Under the pieces are notes generated by a model. The model was not told the origin of the DNA. It searched no databases and saw only the letters and a program-made list of their open reading frames with translations. The translations under genes were made by a program, and so were the position numbers. From positions 1 through 64,000 of the forward strand of contig NZ_JBOFIN010000125.1 of the NCBI RefSeq assembly GCF_051650185.1: 64,000 nucleotides of DNA, read 5' to 3'. Positions 53,762 through 62,345 of this stretch are shown here, piece after piece. The stretch comes from Scandinavium sp051650185. Its GTDB lineage: Bacteria; Pseudomonadota; Gammaproteobacteria; Enterobacterales; Enterobacteriaceae. The stretch's first letter is position 1. Each line of letters starts with the position of its first letter.

Positions 53762-53771
53762 TGTATATACA
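53762..53771. promoter_or_regulatory. HutC-like palindrome before the ABC/hutH-like operon
   Basis: TGTATATACA, a perfect 10-bp palindrome within GGTTGTATATACATG, lies in the 208-bp hutD/ABC divergent region, 67 bases before the binding-protein start. It suggests joint control with hutU by a HutC repressor responding to urocanate. No hutC gene is in the window. Confidence 0.65.
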
Positions 53772-53838
53772 TGTTCTGTCATTTGTTTCACGCCACGGCT
53801 TAAGCACGAAATACGCTAATGAAATCAGGAGAATCATC

Positions 53839-54684
53839 ATGAAGCAGCGCACCACATTTCGCGGGATCTGTCTGACCACTCTGCTTTCAGGGCTACTGCT
53901 GAGCGCAAGCGGCGCACAGGCAAAAGAGTGGAGCTCGATAACCATCGCGACTGAAGGCGGGTATGAGCCGTGGAACCTGACGCTGCCGGGCGGCAAGCTG
54001 AGCGGCTTTGAGCCGGAGCTGATGGAAAATCTCTGTCAGCGGATGAGCGTCAAATGCAGGCTGGTGGTCCAGAACTGGGACGGAATGATTGCCGGGCTGA
54101 ACGCCGGGAAGTATGACGTGATCATGGACGCCATTGTGATCACCCCGGAGCGCAAGAAGGTGGTGAGCTTTACCGTCCCTTACGCGGCGACACCGGCCTC
54201 GTTCATTACCGTCAAAGGCTCGCTGCTGCCGCCTGCGCCAGCCATCAAACTGCATGACGACGAGAAAGAGATTCAGACGGCTATCGCCCCGCTGAAGGCC
54301 GCGCTGAAGGGCAAAACTATCGGTATTGCCTCCGGCACCGTGTACACGCCGTTCATCGATAAATACTTCAAAGACGTCGCCGACATCCGGGAATACAACA
54401 ACTCCGCCGATGCGATCCTCGATTTACAGTCCGAACGTATCGACGCGGTGTTCGACGACATCACCTTCGCCAACTCGACGCTGGCCCGCCCGGAAAACAG
54501 CAATCTGACCTTCAGCGGCCCGCAGCTGGCCGGCCCCATCTGGGGGGAGGGCGAGGCGATGGGCATGCGTCCGGCTGATGCTGACCTGAAGGCCAAACTG
54601 GATACCGCCATCAAAGCGGCGCTGGCCGACGGCACGGTGAAAAAGCTCAGTGAGAAGTGGTTTAAAGCCGACGTCACGCCATAA
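53839..54684 (+). CDS. Polar amino acid ABC transporter substrate-binding protein
   Basis: A 281-residue periplasmic binding protein with a signal peptide ending near SGAQA. It is of the HisJ/ArgT class (SBP family 3): IATEGGYEPWN, the FEPELMENLCQRM segment and NWDGMIAGLNAGKYDVIMD are typical, as is the ligand-carboxylate Arg region ITPERKK. Histidine or urocanate-related uptake is inferred from the hut context. ATG 53839 follows AGGAG by seven bases. First gene of a six-gene operon. Confidence 0.88.
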   Translation: MKQRTTFRGICLTTLLSGLLLSASGAQAKEWSSITIATEGGYEPWNLTLPGGKLSGFEPELMENLCQRMSVKCRLVVQNWDGMIAGLNAGKYDVIMDAIVITPERKKVVSFTVPYAATPASFITVKGSLLPPAPAIKLHDDEKEIQTAIAPLKAALKGKTIGIASGTVYTPFIDKYFKDVADIREYNNSADAILDLQSERIDAVFDDITFANSTLARPENSNLTFSGPQLAGPIWGEGEAMGMRPADADLKAKLDTAIKAALADGTVKKLSEKWFKADVTP

Positions 54685-54696
54685 GCGAGGTGCATC

Positions 54697-55416
54697 ATGC
54701 TCAATTTTCTCGGTCTGGGAGAGGACGGCTGGGGCCGCCTGATCCTCAGTGCGACGCTGACCACGCTGCTGCTTTCCGTAGCGGCGCTGCTGGTCGGTGC
54801 GGTGGTCGGGGGCGTGATTGCCTCCGCCAAACTCTCCTCACGGGCGCCGGTTCGCGGGCTGGGCGCGGCCTATTCGGTGGTGTTTCGCGGCATTCCTGAG
54901 CTGCTGATCATCTACCTGTTCTACTTTGGCGGCTCCGGGCTGGTGTCACTTATCGGGCAGATGTTTGGTGCCGACGGCTTTATCGAAATGCCGCCGTTCC
55001 TGATTGGCGCGCTGGCTATTGGCCTGATTTCGGCCTCCTATCAGGCGGAAGTGTACCGTGCCGCGCGGCTGGCGCTGTCTGCCGGGGAAGTGGAGGCGGC
55101 GCTGGCTATCGGCATGCCGCGCTGGCGCATTCTCCAGCGGGTGATGCTGCCGCAAATTTTCCGCTACGCGCTGCCGGGGCTGTCGAACGTCTGGCAGATG
55201 AGCCTGAAGGATTCGGCGCTGGTGTCGGTAACAGGCATCGTCGAGCTGATGCGCGCGAGCCAGATTGCCGCCGGATCGACCCGCGACTATTTCCTGTTTT
55301 ATCTCATCGGCGGCGGCTGCTATCTGCTGCTGACGCTGCTGTCGAACCGCGCCTTTATTCGCGCGGAAACCCGTCTCAACCGCGCCTGGCAGCGCCGTAC
55401 TGCCGCCACGGCTTAA
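54697..55416 (+). CDS. Amino acid ABC transporter permease (HisQ-like)
   Basis: A 239-residue permease with about five helices and the BPD signature SAGEVEAALAIGMPRWRILQRVMLPQIFRYALPG. The start of the HisQ-like fold reads ATLTTLLLSVAAL. It is separated by 12 bp from the binding-protein gene and 9 bp from the next permease, with which it should form the channel. Confidence 0.88.
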   Translation: MLNFLGLGEDGWGRLILSATLTTLLLSVAALLVGAVVGGVIASAKLSSRAPVRGLGAAYSVVFRGIPELLIIYLFYFGGSGLVSLIGQMFGADGFIEMPPFLIGALAIGLISASYQAEVYRAARLALSAGEVEAALAIGMPRWRILQRVMLPQIFRYALPGLSNVWQMSLKDSALVSVTGIVELMRASQIAAGSTRDYFLFYLIGGGCYLLLTLLSNRAFIRAETRLNRAWQRRTAATA

Positions 55417-55425
55417 GGAGCGAAC

Positions 55426-56157
55426 ATGGTTATCGACTTTGCGTTTCTCGGCGACACGTTCCTCAAGCTCTCCGCCGCGCTGCCGGTGACGCTCGGACTG
55501 TTTGCCTGCTCGTTCCTGCTCGGCGGCGTGCTGGCGCTCGGTATTCTGGCGATGCGCATGAGCTCGTGGCGGGTGCTGAGTAGCTTTGCGCGCGGCTACA
55601 TCCTGGTATTTCGCGGCTCGCCGCTGATGATCCAGCTGTTTCTGGTCTATTACGGTCTCGGACAGTTTGGCGTGATCCGCCACAGCTTTATGTGGCCGCT
55701 GCTGCGCGAGCCGTTTATCTGTGCGGTGCTGGCGCTGTCACTTTGCACAGCGGCCTATACCGCTGAAATTCTGCGCGGCGGGCTGCTGGCTATTCCGGCC
55801 GGGCAGATTGAGGCCGGACGCGCCTGCGGGATGTCCCGATTTTTGCTGCTGCGGCGAATTATCGCCCCGGTGATGCTGCGCTATGCGCTCCCGGCGTACT
55901 CGACCGAAGCCATTCTGCTGGTGAAATCCACCGCGCTGGCGAGCCTCGTGACCGTCTGGGATGTCACCGGCGTGGCGCAGCAAATCATTCAGCGCACCTA
56001 TCGCACCATGGAGGTGTTTCTGTGCGCCGCCGTCATTTACCTGATCCTCAATTTTATCATCGTCCAGCTGTACGCCTGCCTTGAGCGTCGGCTGACGCCG
56101 CACACCCGTCAGAGCGCGCAAACCCTCGCGCTGAAGCCTGCGACCAAAGGAGAATAA
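55426..56157 (+). CDS. Amino acid ABC transporter permease (HisM-like)
   Basis: A 243-residue permease of the HisM type with the segment VFRGSPLMIQLFLVYYGLG and BPD signature PAGQIEAGRACGMSRFLLLRRI. It follows the HisQ-like gene directly and is followed after one base by the ATPase gene. Confidence 0.88.
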   Translation: MVIDFAFLGDTFLKLSAALPVTLGLFACSFLLGGVLALGILAMRMSSWRVLSSFARGYILVFRGSPLMIQLFLVYYGLGQFGVIRHSFMWPLLREPFICAVLALSLCTAAYTAEILRGGLLAIPAGQIEAGRACGMSRFLLLRRIIAPVMLRYALPAYSTEAILLVKSTALASLVTVWDVTGVAQQIIQRTYRTMEVFLCAAVIYLILNFIIVQLYACLERRLTPHTRQSAQTLALKPATKGE

Positions 56158-56158
56158 A

Positions 56159-56953
56159 ATGCACGAACTGCGTCCCGTCACCCTGTCGGTCAGCGGCATC
56201 CACAAATCCTTCGGCCCGCACGAGGTGCTGAAGGGTATTTCGATTGAGGCCCGCAAGGGCGATGTGATTTCAATTCTCGGGGCCAGCGGCTCGGGGAAAA
56301 GCACGCTGCTGCGCTGCATTAACCTGCTGGAAACGCCGGATGCGGGCGTGGTCAGCGTCGGCGGTGAAACCATTGAAATGAAACAGCACGCACGCGGTCA
56401 TCGGCTGGCGGCGAACCCGAAGCAGATTGAGCACCTGCGCTCGCGGCTCGGGATGGTGTTCCAGAGCTTTAACCTGTGGTCGCACATGACGGTGCTGCAA
56501 AACGTCATCGAAGGGCCACACTACGTGCTGAAGCGCAATAAGCGGGAATGCATTGAGCAGGCCGAACAGCTGCTTGACCGCGTCGGCCTGCTCAACCGCA
56601 AAGATTACTACCCGGCTCAGCTCTCCGGCGGCCAGCAGCAGCGCGTGGCGATTGCCCGCGCGCTGGCGATGGACCCCGAAGTGATGCTGTTTGATGAACC
56701 GACGTCGGCGCTTGATCCTGAACTGGTGGGCGAGGTGCTGAAGGTGATGCGCAGCCTGGCGGAAGAGGGGCGCACGATGCTGGTGGTTACCCACGAGCTT
56801 GGTTTTGCCCGTCACGTCTCGAACCGCGTGGTGTTCATGCACCAGGGCAATATCGACTGCGAGGGCTCGCCGGATGAACTGTTCGGCGAACAGTGCTCGC
56901 CGCGTTTTCGCCAGTTTATCTCCAGCCACTACCAGAAGGAGACCACCCTGTGA
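56159..56953 (+). CDS. Amino acid ABC transporter ATP-binding protein (HisP-like)
   Basis: A 264-residue ABC ATPase with Walker A GASGSGKST, the signature LSGGQQQR, Walker B VMLFDEP and the H-loop VTHELGFA. It is closest in layout to HisP/ArgP-type subunits, including the TIEMKQHARGH insertion after the Walker A region. Its stop TGA overlaps the GTG start of the HutH-like gene by four bases. Confidence 0.9.
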   Translation: MHELRPVTLSVSGIHKSFGPHEVLKGISIEARKGDVISILGASGSGKSTLLRCINLLETPDAGVVSVGGETIEMKQHARGHRLAANPKQIEHLRSRLGMVFQSFNLWSHMTVLQNVIEGPHYVLKRNKRECIEQAEQLLDRVGLLNRKDYYPAQLSGGQQQRVAIARALAMDPEVMLFDEPTSALDPELVGEVLKVMRSLAEEGRTMLVVTHELGFARHVSNRVVFMHQGNIDCEGSPDELFGEQCSPRFRQFISSHYQKETTL

Positions 56954-58446
56954 GCGGAGCGGTAGAGTGGGGCGTTCAGCCATTACGCTGGCAGGATGTG
57001 GCGCGCGTGGCGCGTGGGAAAGCGCAACTGACTTTAAGCGACCGCGCCTGGTCGCGCATCACGCAGGGGCGGGAAATCGTTAATCTTATAGTCGCCAGCG
57101 GGCATGTAGCCTATGGCGTGAACACCGGGCTGGGGGCATTGTGCAACATCAGCCTGCCGGAAGAGCAGCTCGGGCAACTGTCGCGAAACACACTGCTGAG
57201 CCACGCCTGTGGAGTGGGGCCATTGCTCGATGAGGCGCAGACCCGCGCCATCATGTGCGCCGCCATCGCCAACTACAGCCACGGTAAATCAGGAATTTCC
57301 CCGGCTATCGTCGAACAGCTGCTGGCGTTTCTGAATCTGCAAATAACTCCGCAGGTGCCGTCGCAGGGCTCGGTGGGGTATCTCTCGCACATGGCGCACA
57401 TTGGCCTGGCGCTGATGGGCGTCGGCGAGGTGGGCTGGCAAGGGAAAACAGTTCCCGCCCAACAGGCGCTGACGGAAGCCGGATTAGTGCCGATAGCACC
57501 CGGCGCGAAAGAGGGCCTGAGCCTGGTCAACGGCACGCCGTGCATGACCGGCATGGCCTGTCTGGCGCTGGACGATGCGAAGCGTTTGCTCGACTGGGCC
57601 GACGTCACCGGGGCGATGAGCTTTGAGGCATTGCGCGGGCAAATTGTCGCCTTCGATGCGGAGATTCTGGTGCTGAAGGCGAGCCCCGGCATTCAGCACA
57701 GCGGCGCAAGACTGCGTCAGCTTCTGGCTGACAGCCCGCTGCTGGCTGAAAGCGTCGGCGTACGCACCCAGGACGCGCTGAGCCTGCGCTCAATGCCGCA
57801 GGTTCACGGCGCGTGCCGCGATCAGTTTGACCACGCCAGAACCCAGGTAGAAACTGAACTCAACGCCTGCACCGATAATCCGCTGGTGCTCGGCACGCCG
57901 GAAAACTGGCGAGTGGTGTCGCAGGCGAACCCGCACGGCGAATCGGTGGCGATGGCCTGTGACCTGTTAGCGATTGCGATGGCGGAGCTCGGCAGCATGT
58001 CCGAAAGGCGCCTCGATCGGCTGGTGAATCCGCTGGTGAGCGGTCTGCCCGCGTTTCTGGTGGCGAAGCCCGGCGTTAATTCCGGGATGATGATTGCCCA
58101 GTACGTGGCGGCCTCGCTGTGCGGCGAGAACAAGCAGCTGGCGCAGCCTGCGGTGCTGGATAACTTCGTTACTTCGGCCTTGCAGGAAGATCACCTGAGC
58201 CTCGGCACCGGCAGCGCGCTCAAGCTGCAACGCCTCCTCGGCAACCTGTACCACATTCTGGGCATTGAATATCTGCTGGCGGCGCAGGCGCTGCATTTCC
58301 ACGGCGAGCAAAAACTGGCTCCGGCCACGCGTAACGCTCTGGCACTGCTGCGTGAAACGGTCGCGCCATGGGAAGACGACCGCTGGCTGGCACCGGAAAT
58401 CACGAAAGCTGTGAATACCTTAAAACACCATCAACCGGGATTTTAG
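56950..58446 (+). CDS. HutH-family (HAL/PAL) ammonia-lyase homologue lacking the MIO tripeptide
   Basis: A 498-residue member of the aromatic amino acid lyase family, near the usual 500-510. YGVNTG (55-60), LSHA (H85), NGTP (194-197), SLR (R280), NACTDNPL and QEDHLS are conserved. The active-site loop is not: after G140-S-V-G143, where the family has ASGDLAP forming the MIO prosthetic group, the sequence runs straight to Y144-L-S-H-M. The Tyr of QDAYS is also replaced by L277. Without MIO it should not deaminate histidine by the known mechanism, so its function is open. GTG 56950 has AGGAG eight bases upstream and is coupled to the ATPase gene. A later in-frame loss or a repurposed enzyme are both possible; the frame is otherwise intact. 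Confidence 0.85.
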   Translation: MSGAVEWGVQPLRWQDVARVARGKAQLTLSDRAWSRITQGREIVNLIVASGHVAYGVNTGLGALCNISLPEEQLGQLSRNTLLSHACGVGPLLDEAQTRAIMCAAIANYSHGKSGISPAIVEQLLAFLNLQITPQVPSQGSVGYLSHMAHIGLALMGVGEVGWQGKTVPAQQALTEAGLVPIAPGAKEGLSLVNGTPCMTGMACLALDDAKRLLDWADVTGAMSFEALRGQIVAFDAEILVLKASPGIQHSGARLRQLLADSPLLAESVGVRTQDALSLRSMPQVHGACRDQFDHARTQVETELNACTDNPLVLGTPENWRVVSQANPHGESVAMACDLLAIAMAELGSMSERRLDRLVNPLVSGLPAFLVAKPGVNSGMMIAQYVAASLCGENKQLAQPAVLDNFVTSALQEDHLSLGTGSALKLQRLLGNLYHILGIEYLLAAQALHFHGEQKLAPATRNALALLRETVAPWEDDRWLAPEITKAVNTLKHHQPGF

Positions 58447-58456
58447 CGAGGCATCT

Positions 58457-59881
58457 ATGTCTTCATTTTCTTCCACCGACGAGCAGATCGGCAGCGGCAA
58501 AGGGCGCATCAGCGAGACGCGCTCGATTGATTACATCCCGGATAACGAGCGTCACGGCCATATTTTTAGCCAGTTCACGCTGTGGTTCGGCGGCAATTTA
58601 CAGATAACCGCCATCGTCACCGGCGCGCTGGCGGTGGTGCTTGGCGGCGACGTGGTCTGGTCGCTGATTGGCCTGCTGGTGGGGCAAGTTCTGGGCGCAG
58701 CGGTGATGTCGCTGCACGCGCTACAGGGCCCGCGCCTTGGCCTGCCGCAGATGATCATCAGCCGTGCGCAGTTCGGCGTATTCGGCGCGGTGATTCCGCT
58801 GGCGCTGGTGTGCGTGATGTATGTCGGTTTCTCGGCCAGCGGCACGGTACTGGCGGGGCAGGCGATGGCGAAACTGCTGTCGGTGAGCAATGAGGCGGGG
58901 ATGGTCATCTTCAGCGCGATAATCATCGTTATCGCTGTGCTGGGCTACAGGGTCATCCATAAGCTCGGCAAAGTGGCGAGCATCGTCGGCGTGCTGGCGT
59001 TCGCCTGGCTGTTTGTTTCCCTGCTGCTGGCAACCGATTTCAGTACGCTCGCGCAAAACAACCACTTCACGTGGGCAAATTTCCTGCTGGCGATTTCGCT
59101 GTCATCGTCATGGCAAATCGCGTTCTGCCCGTATGTGTCCGACTATTCGCGCTATCTGCCGCGCAACGTCTCCGGGAAGAAAACGTTCTTCGCGGTGTTC
59201 AGCGGCACGGTGCTCGGCACTCAGGCATCAATGACCCTCGGCGTGGTCGCCGCCGCTATCGCGGGCAGCGCGTTTCCGGGTCATGAGGTGAGCTACATCG
59301 TCGGCTTAAGCAAAAGCGAAGTGATGGCGATGGTCATCTATTTCGCCATCTGCTTTGGCAAAATCACCTTCACCACCCTGAATGCCTACGGCAGCTTTAT
59401 GTCGCTCACTACCATCGTGTCGGGCTTCCGCCAGCAGGTGACGCTGAGCCAGCGTAGCCGGGTGATTTTCGTGGTGCTGATGGTGGCGATTTCGTGCGTG
59501 ATTGCGCTGCTGAGCGAACCGGCATTCCTGAAAAACTTCACCCACTTCCTGCTCTTCCTGCTGGCCTTCTTCGTGCCGTGGAGCGCCATCAGCCTGTGTG
59601 ATTACTACCTGATTTCACGCCAGGCGGTCGATATTCCGGCGCTGTTTGACGCCAAAGGGCGCTACGGCTACTGGAATCTGTTCGGGATCGGCGTGTACGT
59701 GGTGGGGGTCTTGATTCAGCTGCCGTTTATCGAAAACCCGCTGTTTCATGGCTCGTTGACGTGGCTGTTTGCCGGGAATGACGTGTCGTGGATTATCGGC
59801 TGGTTTGGCACCGCGCTGCTGTATACCGCGCTGCACCGGCTGGATCGGCGGGTGTTGCCTTTAAACACCGTTTATCCTTGA
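58457..59881 (+). CDS. NCS1-family permease (cytosine/purine/allantoin type)
   Basis: A 474-residue transporter with about twelve helices, of the CodB/PucI family: the N-terminal RSIDYIPDNERHG, then LWFGGNLQITAIVTGALAVVLG and SDYSRYLPRN are characteristic. It is the last gene of the operon, ten bases after the HutH-like gene. NCS1 members carry nucleobases, hydantoins and related heterocycles, so an imidazole compound such as urocanate or a histidine derivative is a fair inference, not shown. A REP element follows. Confidence 0.87.
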   Translation: MSSFSSTDEQIGSGKGRISETRSIDYIPDNERHGHIFSQFTLWFGGNLQITAIVTGALAVVLGGDVVWSLIGLLVGQVLGAAVMSLHALQGPRLGLPQMIISRAQFGVFGAVIPLALVCVMYVGFSASGTVLAGQAMAKLLSVSNEAGMVIFSAIIIVIAVLGYRVIHKLGKVASIVGVLAFAWLFVSLLLATDFSTLAQNNHFTWANFLLAISLSSSWQIAFCPYVSDYSRYLPRNVSGKKTFFAVFSGTVLGTQASMTLGVVAAAIAGSAFPGHEVSYIVGLSKSEVMAMVIYFAICFGKITFTTLNAYGSFMSLTTIVSGFRQQVTLSQRSRVIFVVLMVAISCVIALLSEPAFLKNFTHFLLFLLAFFVPWSAISLCDYYLISRQAVDIPALFDAKGRYGYWNLFGIGVYVVGVLIQLPFIENPLFHGSLTWLFAGNDVSWIIGWFGTALLYTALHRLDRRVLPLNTVYP

Positions 59882-59887
59882 GGGATT

Positions 59888-59942
59888 GCCCGGTGGCGGC
59901 TTCGCCTTACCGGGCCTACGAGATAGTGCAGGCCCGGCATGC
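59888..59942. repeat. REP element (partial BIME)
   Basis: A complete REP unit at 59888-59919 and a shortened inverted partner (GCAGGCCCGGCATGC) at 59928-59942 lie between convergent genes. Confidence 0.7.
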
Positions 59943-59948
59943 AATCCA

Positions 59949-61313
59949 TTACGGCTGTGGATCCAACAACCACGTGCCCGGTTTATCAACCTTGATGTTC
60001 GCCGTGCGCGACTGGCTGCCGTTGCGCAGGGTTATTTCATACTGCCCTGGCGAAAGCTGGATGCTGGCGTAGCCGTTCACCGGCGTTGGCAATTTTTGCG
60101 TTTTGCCATTGACTTCCAGCTGCTCACCTTGCCCGACACGAAGGTAAACTTTCGCATGCCCCGCTGTGGCGAGCGGGGCGCTAATGGCTTTGGTTTTTGT
60201 TTCAGTCTTCACCGCATCCTGCACGCTTTCCACTGTTCCACTGCGACCAAAAATCAGGCCGCCGACAATCAGACCCACAACGACACCCGCCGCGATTTGC
60301 AGCGGTGCGCAGTACTGTGTCCATTTCGGTGCAACGCTGGGTTCTTCAGTTTTGGTTTCAACAGGCACCAGCATTGAGCCCGTTTGAGCCACCGGCGGCG
60401 GATTGCCCGGGTCATTGAGTGAAATACCCGCTAATGCGGCAAATTCTGCCAGCGTTTGCGGCCTGTCTTCCGGGCGCAATGCCAGCGCGCGATCAATTGC
60501 CTGTAAAAGCTCCGGCGACCATGAGCCCGCGTGGCTTTCGGCCAGTGGCACACAGTTGTCCTGAATGCTGCGCGTAACGCTGGCAGGCGGGCGAGAGCCG
60601 CTTATCAGGGTGTAAAGAATCGCGCCAAGCGAATAGATGTCAGTCCACGGGCCCGGCGGATTGTCGACATCATCAGAATACTGCTCCAGAGGTGTAAACC
60701 CAGGATGTAACAGCGTTTTATTGCTTTCGCCATTGTCGCCAGGCCCCTGGCGTAATGCGCCAAATTCAAGTAACAGCGGCAGGCCATTGTCCTGAATCTG
60801 GATGCTGTTCAGCGACAAGCGGCAGTGAATAAAGCCTTTATCGTGCAGGGCGGCCAGTGCGCCGCAAAGCATCGGCAGTAAGCGACGAACCCACGCTTCG
60901 TTGATGTTATCCGGGTGCTGCTGCGAAAACGCGCTGAGCGTCAAGCCGCTGTAAACCGGCGTGGCGGCATAAGCCGTCTCGTTGTACGTCCAGAATCGCA
61001 GGATTTGCACCACGTTCGGGTGATTCAGGCGGGCTAACTGACGCGCTTCATGAATGAAGCCCTCAAGCCCGGCGCTGAAGGCCGACTGATCCTGTTTAGT
61101 GCGGGGCAGCAGGCGTTGGGTATCGCTACGGACGGTCAGAGTGCGCGGTAAAAACTCGCGAATGGCGACCTGGCGCTCAAGGTGGTGATCGAGTGCCCGA
61201 TAGACAATGTTATCGCTACTGGCATCAAGGACGTCCTGAATCTCAAACTCGTCAAAGCGATAGCCTGGCGGCAGAGCGTCGGGCGGTCGCTGTGTGTAAT
61301 CGTTATCTGTCAT
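59949..61313 (-). CDS. Membrane-anchored serine/threonine pseudokinase
   Basis: A 454-residue protein. The N-terminal eukaryotic-like kinase fold (about 18-295) keeps E89 (FIHEARQLARLNHPN), a P-L-E (APE-like) and DIYSLGAILYTLISG, but has lost the catalytic set. The VAIK lysine is R52, the HRD catalytic Asp is R165 and its partner Lys is S167 (HCRLSLNS), and DFG is E183-F-G. A single helix (about 337-356) and a C-terminal domain of about 70 residues (388-454), probably periplasmic and PEGA-like, follow. It is probably a scaffold or sensor. It is the third gene of a minus-strand cluster with a secreted protein and an SH3 lipoprotein. Confidence 0.82.
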   Translation of the reverse strand: MTDNDYTQRPPDALPPGYRFDEFEIQDVLDASSDNIVYRALDHHLERQVAIREFLPRTLTVRSDTQRLLPRTKQDQSAFSAGLEGFIHEARQLARLNHPNVVQILRFWTYNETAYAATPVYSGLTLSAFSQQHPDNINEAWVRRLLPMLCGALAALHDKGFIHCRLSLNSIQIQDNGLPLLLEFGALRQGPGDNGESNKTLLHPGFTPLEQYSDDVDNPPGPWTDIYSLGAILYTLISGSRPPASVTRSIQDNCVPLAESHAGSWSPELLQAIDRALALRPEDRPQTLAEFAALAGISLNDPGNPPPVAQTGSMLVPVETKTEEPSVAPKWTQYCAPLQIAAGVVVGLIVGGLIFGRSGTVESVQDAVKTETKTKAISAPLATAGHAKVYLRVGQGEQLEVNGKTQKLPTPVNGYASIQLSPGQYEITLRNGSQSRTANIKVDKPGTWLLDPQP

Positions 61314-61351
61314 GCTACGGCTCTTTGCTCAATAAGTGACAAATGTCAGGA

Positions 61352-62299
61352 TCAATTCTGCGTACGCCATGCGCCAACGGCCGGATCGCGTAACTGCGTT
61401 TGCAACGAATCCACCAGTTGAAGGGTGAGTGGTGTGTTCGCCGGCAGCCATTTCGCCCAGGCCTTGCGCACCTGATTTAACTGCGTTTGCAGACTGGCTT
61501 CGTCCATGGCCATTTCACGAGGGACCTTGACGGCGATAGTCCCGCTGGCGGCCCAGGCATTGATTGCCGGTTTGTAAGGCAGGATCATCCAGCTTTGTGG
61601 CGCCTGCTCGTTACTGACCACCATTCGTTCGTTGTTGAGGGTGGTGATAAGCAAGCTGTCTGCGTCGGCATCATCACGCAAACCGCTAACCGGGAAGCCG
61701 TGAACAAACGTCATTTGCAGGCGTGTCTCGCCTTCGCTTCCGCTTTGGATAACTTCGCTGCGCCCACTCAGCCAGCCACCTTTTTCGCACTGGCCTTCAG
61801 GGATGAACAGGGCTGAAGCACCGGAACCTGATGTCCAGAATGTGCGCAGACGGCAGCCGTCCTGCAACGTAAATTCCTGCCACGGCGTTCTGTTTGCCAG
61901 AGGCGATTTTCCATCATTGGGCGTCTGAGGGATCTCTTCTTCAGCCACTGGCGTCGCTTTGACATCCCAATCGTTTTTACGATCGGCCGTGCCAAAAGCC
62001 AGGGTATTGCCTTGTGGATCTTCCATCCGCCACTGAACTCGTTGCAGCGTCGTACACTGGGTTTCCAGCAACGCCCCGAGACGTGGCATAAAGCCGTTCA
62101 ATATCGAAGGATTTTGCTCGCCGTTGGCGACAATGCGCAGCGGAAGCTCTTTGGCGCACCAGCTCTGTGGCGAGGTGCTTTTGATGTTATCGATCCAGAT
62201 ATCCAGCTTCTGCGAAGGCGACTGTACAAAACGGTAGTTCTCTGCCCATACGGTCGAAGATGCCAGCAGCAACGCCACACCTGAAAGCCAGAGTTTCAT
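61352..62299 (-). CDS. Secreted protein of unknown function
   Basis: A 315-residue protein with a clear signal peptide (cleavage near TVWA-EN) and no later membrane helix, so periplasmic. Four cysteines (C48, C82, C149, C171) could form two disulfides. I do not recognise the family. It sits 38 bp upstream of the pseudokinase gene and 46 bp downstream of the SH3 lipoprotein gene, with AAGGAAAT before the ATG, indicating an operon. Confidence 0.75.
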   Translation of the reverse strand: MKLWLSGVALLLASSTVWAENYRFVQSPSQKLDIWIDNIKSTSPQSWCAKELPLRIVANGEQNPSILNGFMPRLGALLETQCTTLQRVQWRMEDPQGNTLAFGTADRKNDWDVKATPVAEEEIPQTPNDGKSPLANRTPWQEFTLQDGCRLRTFWTSGSGASALFIPEGQCEKGGWLSGRSEVIQSGSEGETRLQMTFVHGFPVSGLRDDADADSLLITTLNNERMVVSNEQAPQSWMILPYKPAINAWAASGTIAVKVPREMAMDEASLQTQLNQVRKAWAKWLPANTPLTLQLVDSLQTQLRDPAVGAWRTQN

Positions 62300-62345
62300 A
62301 GATTTCCTTTATGCGTTTCTAAACCAGAGAAAACAGAAGCCAGCG

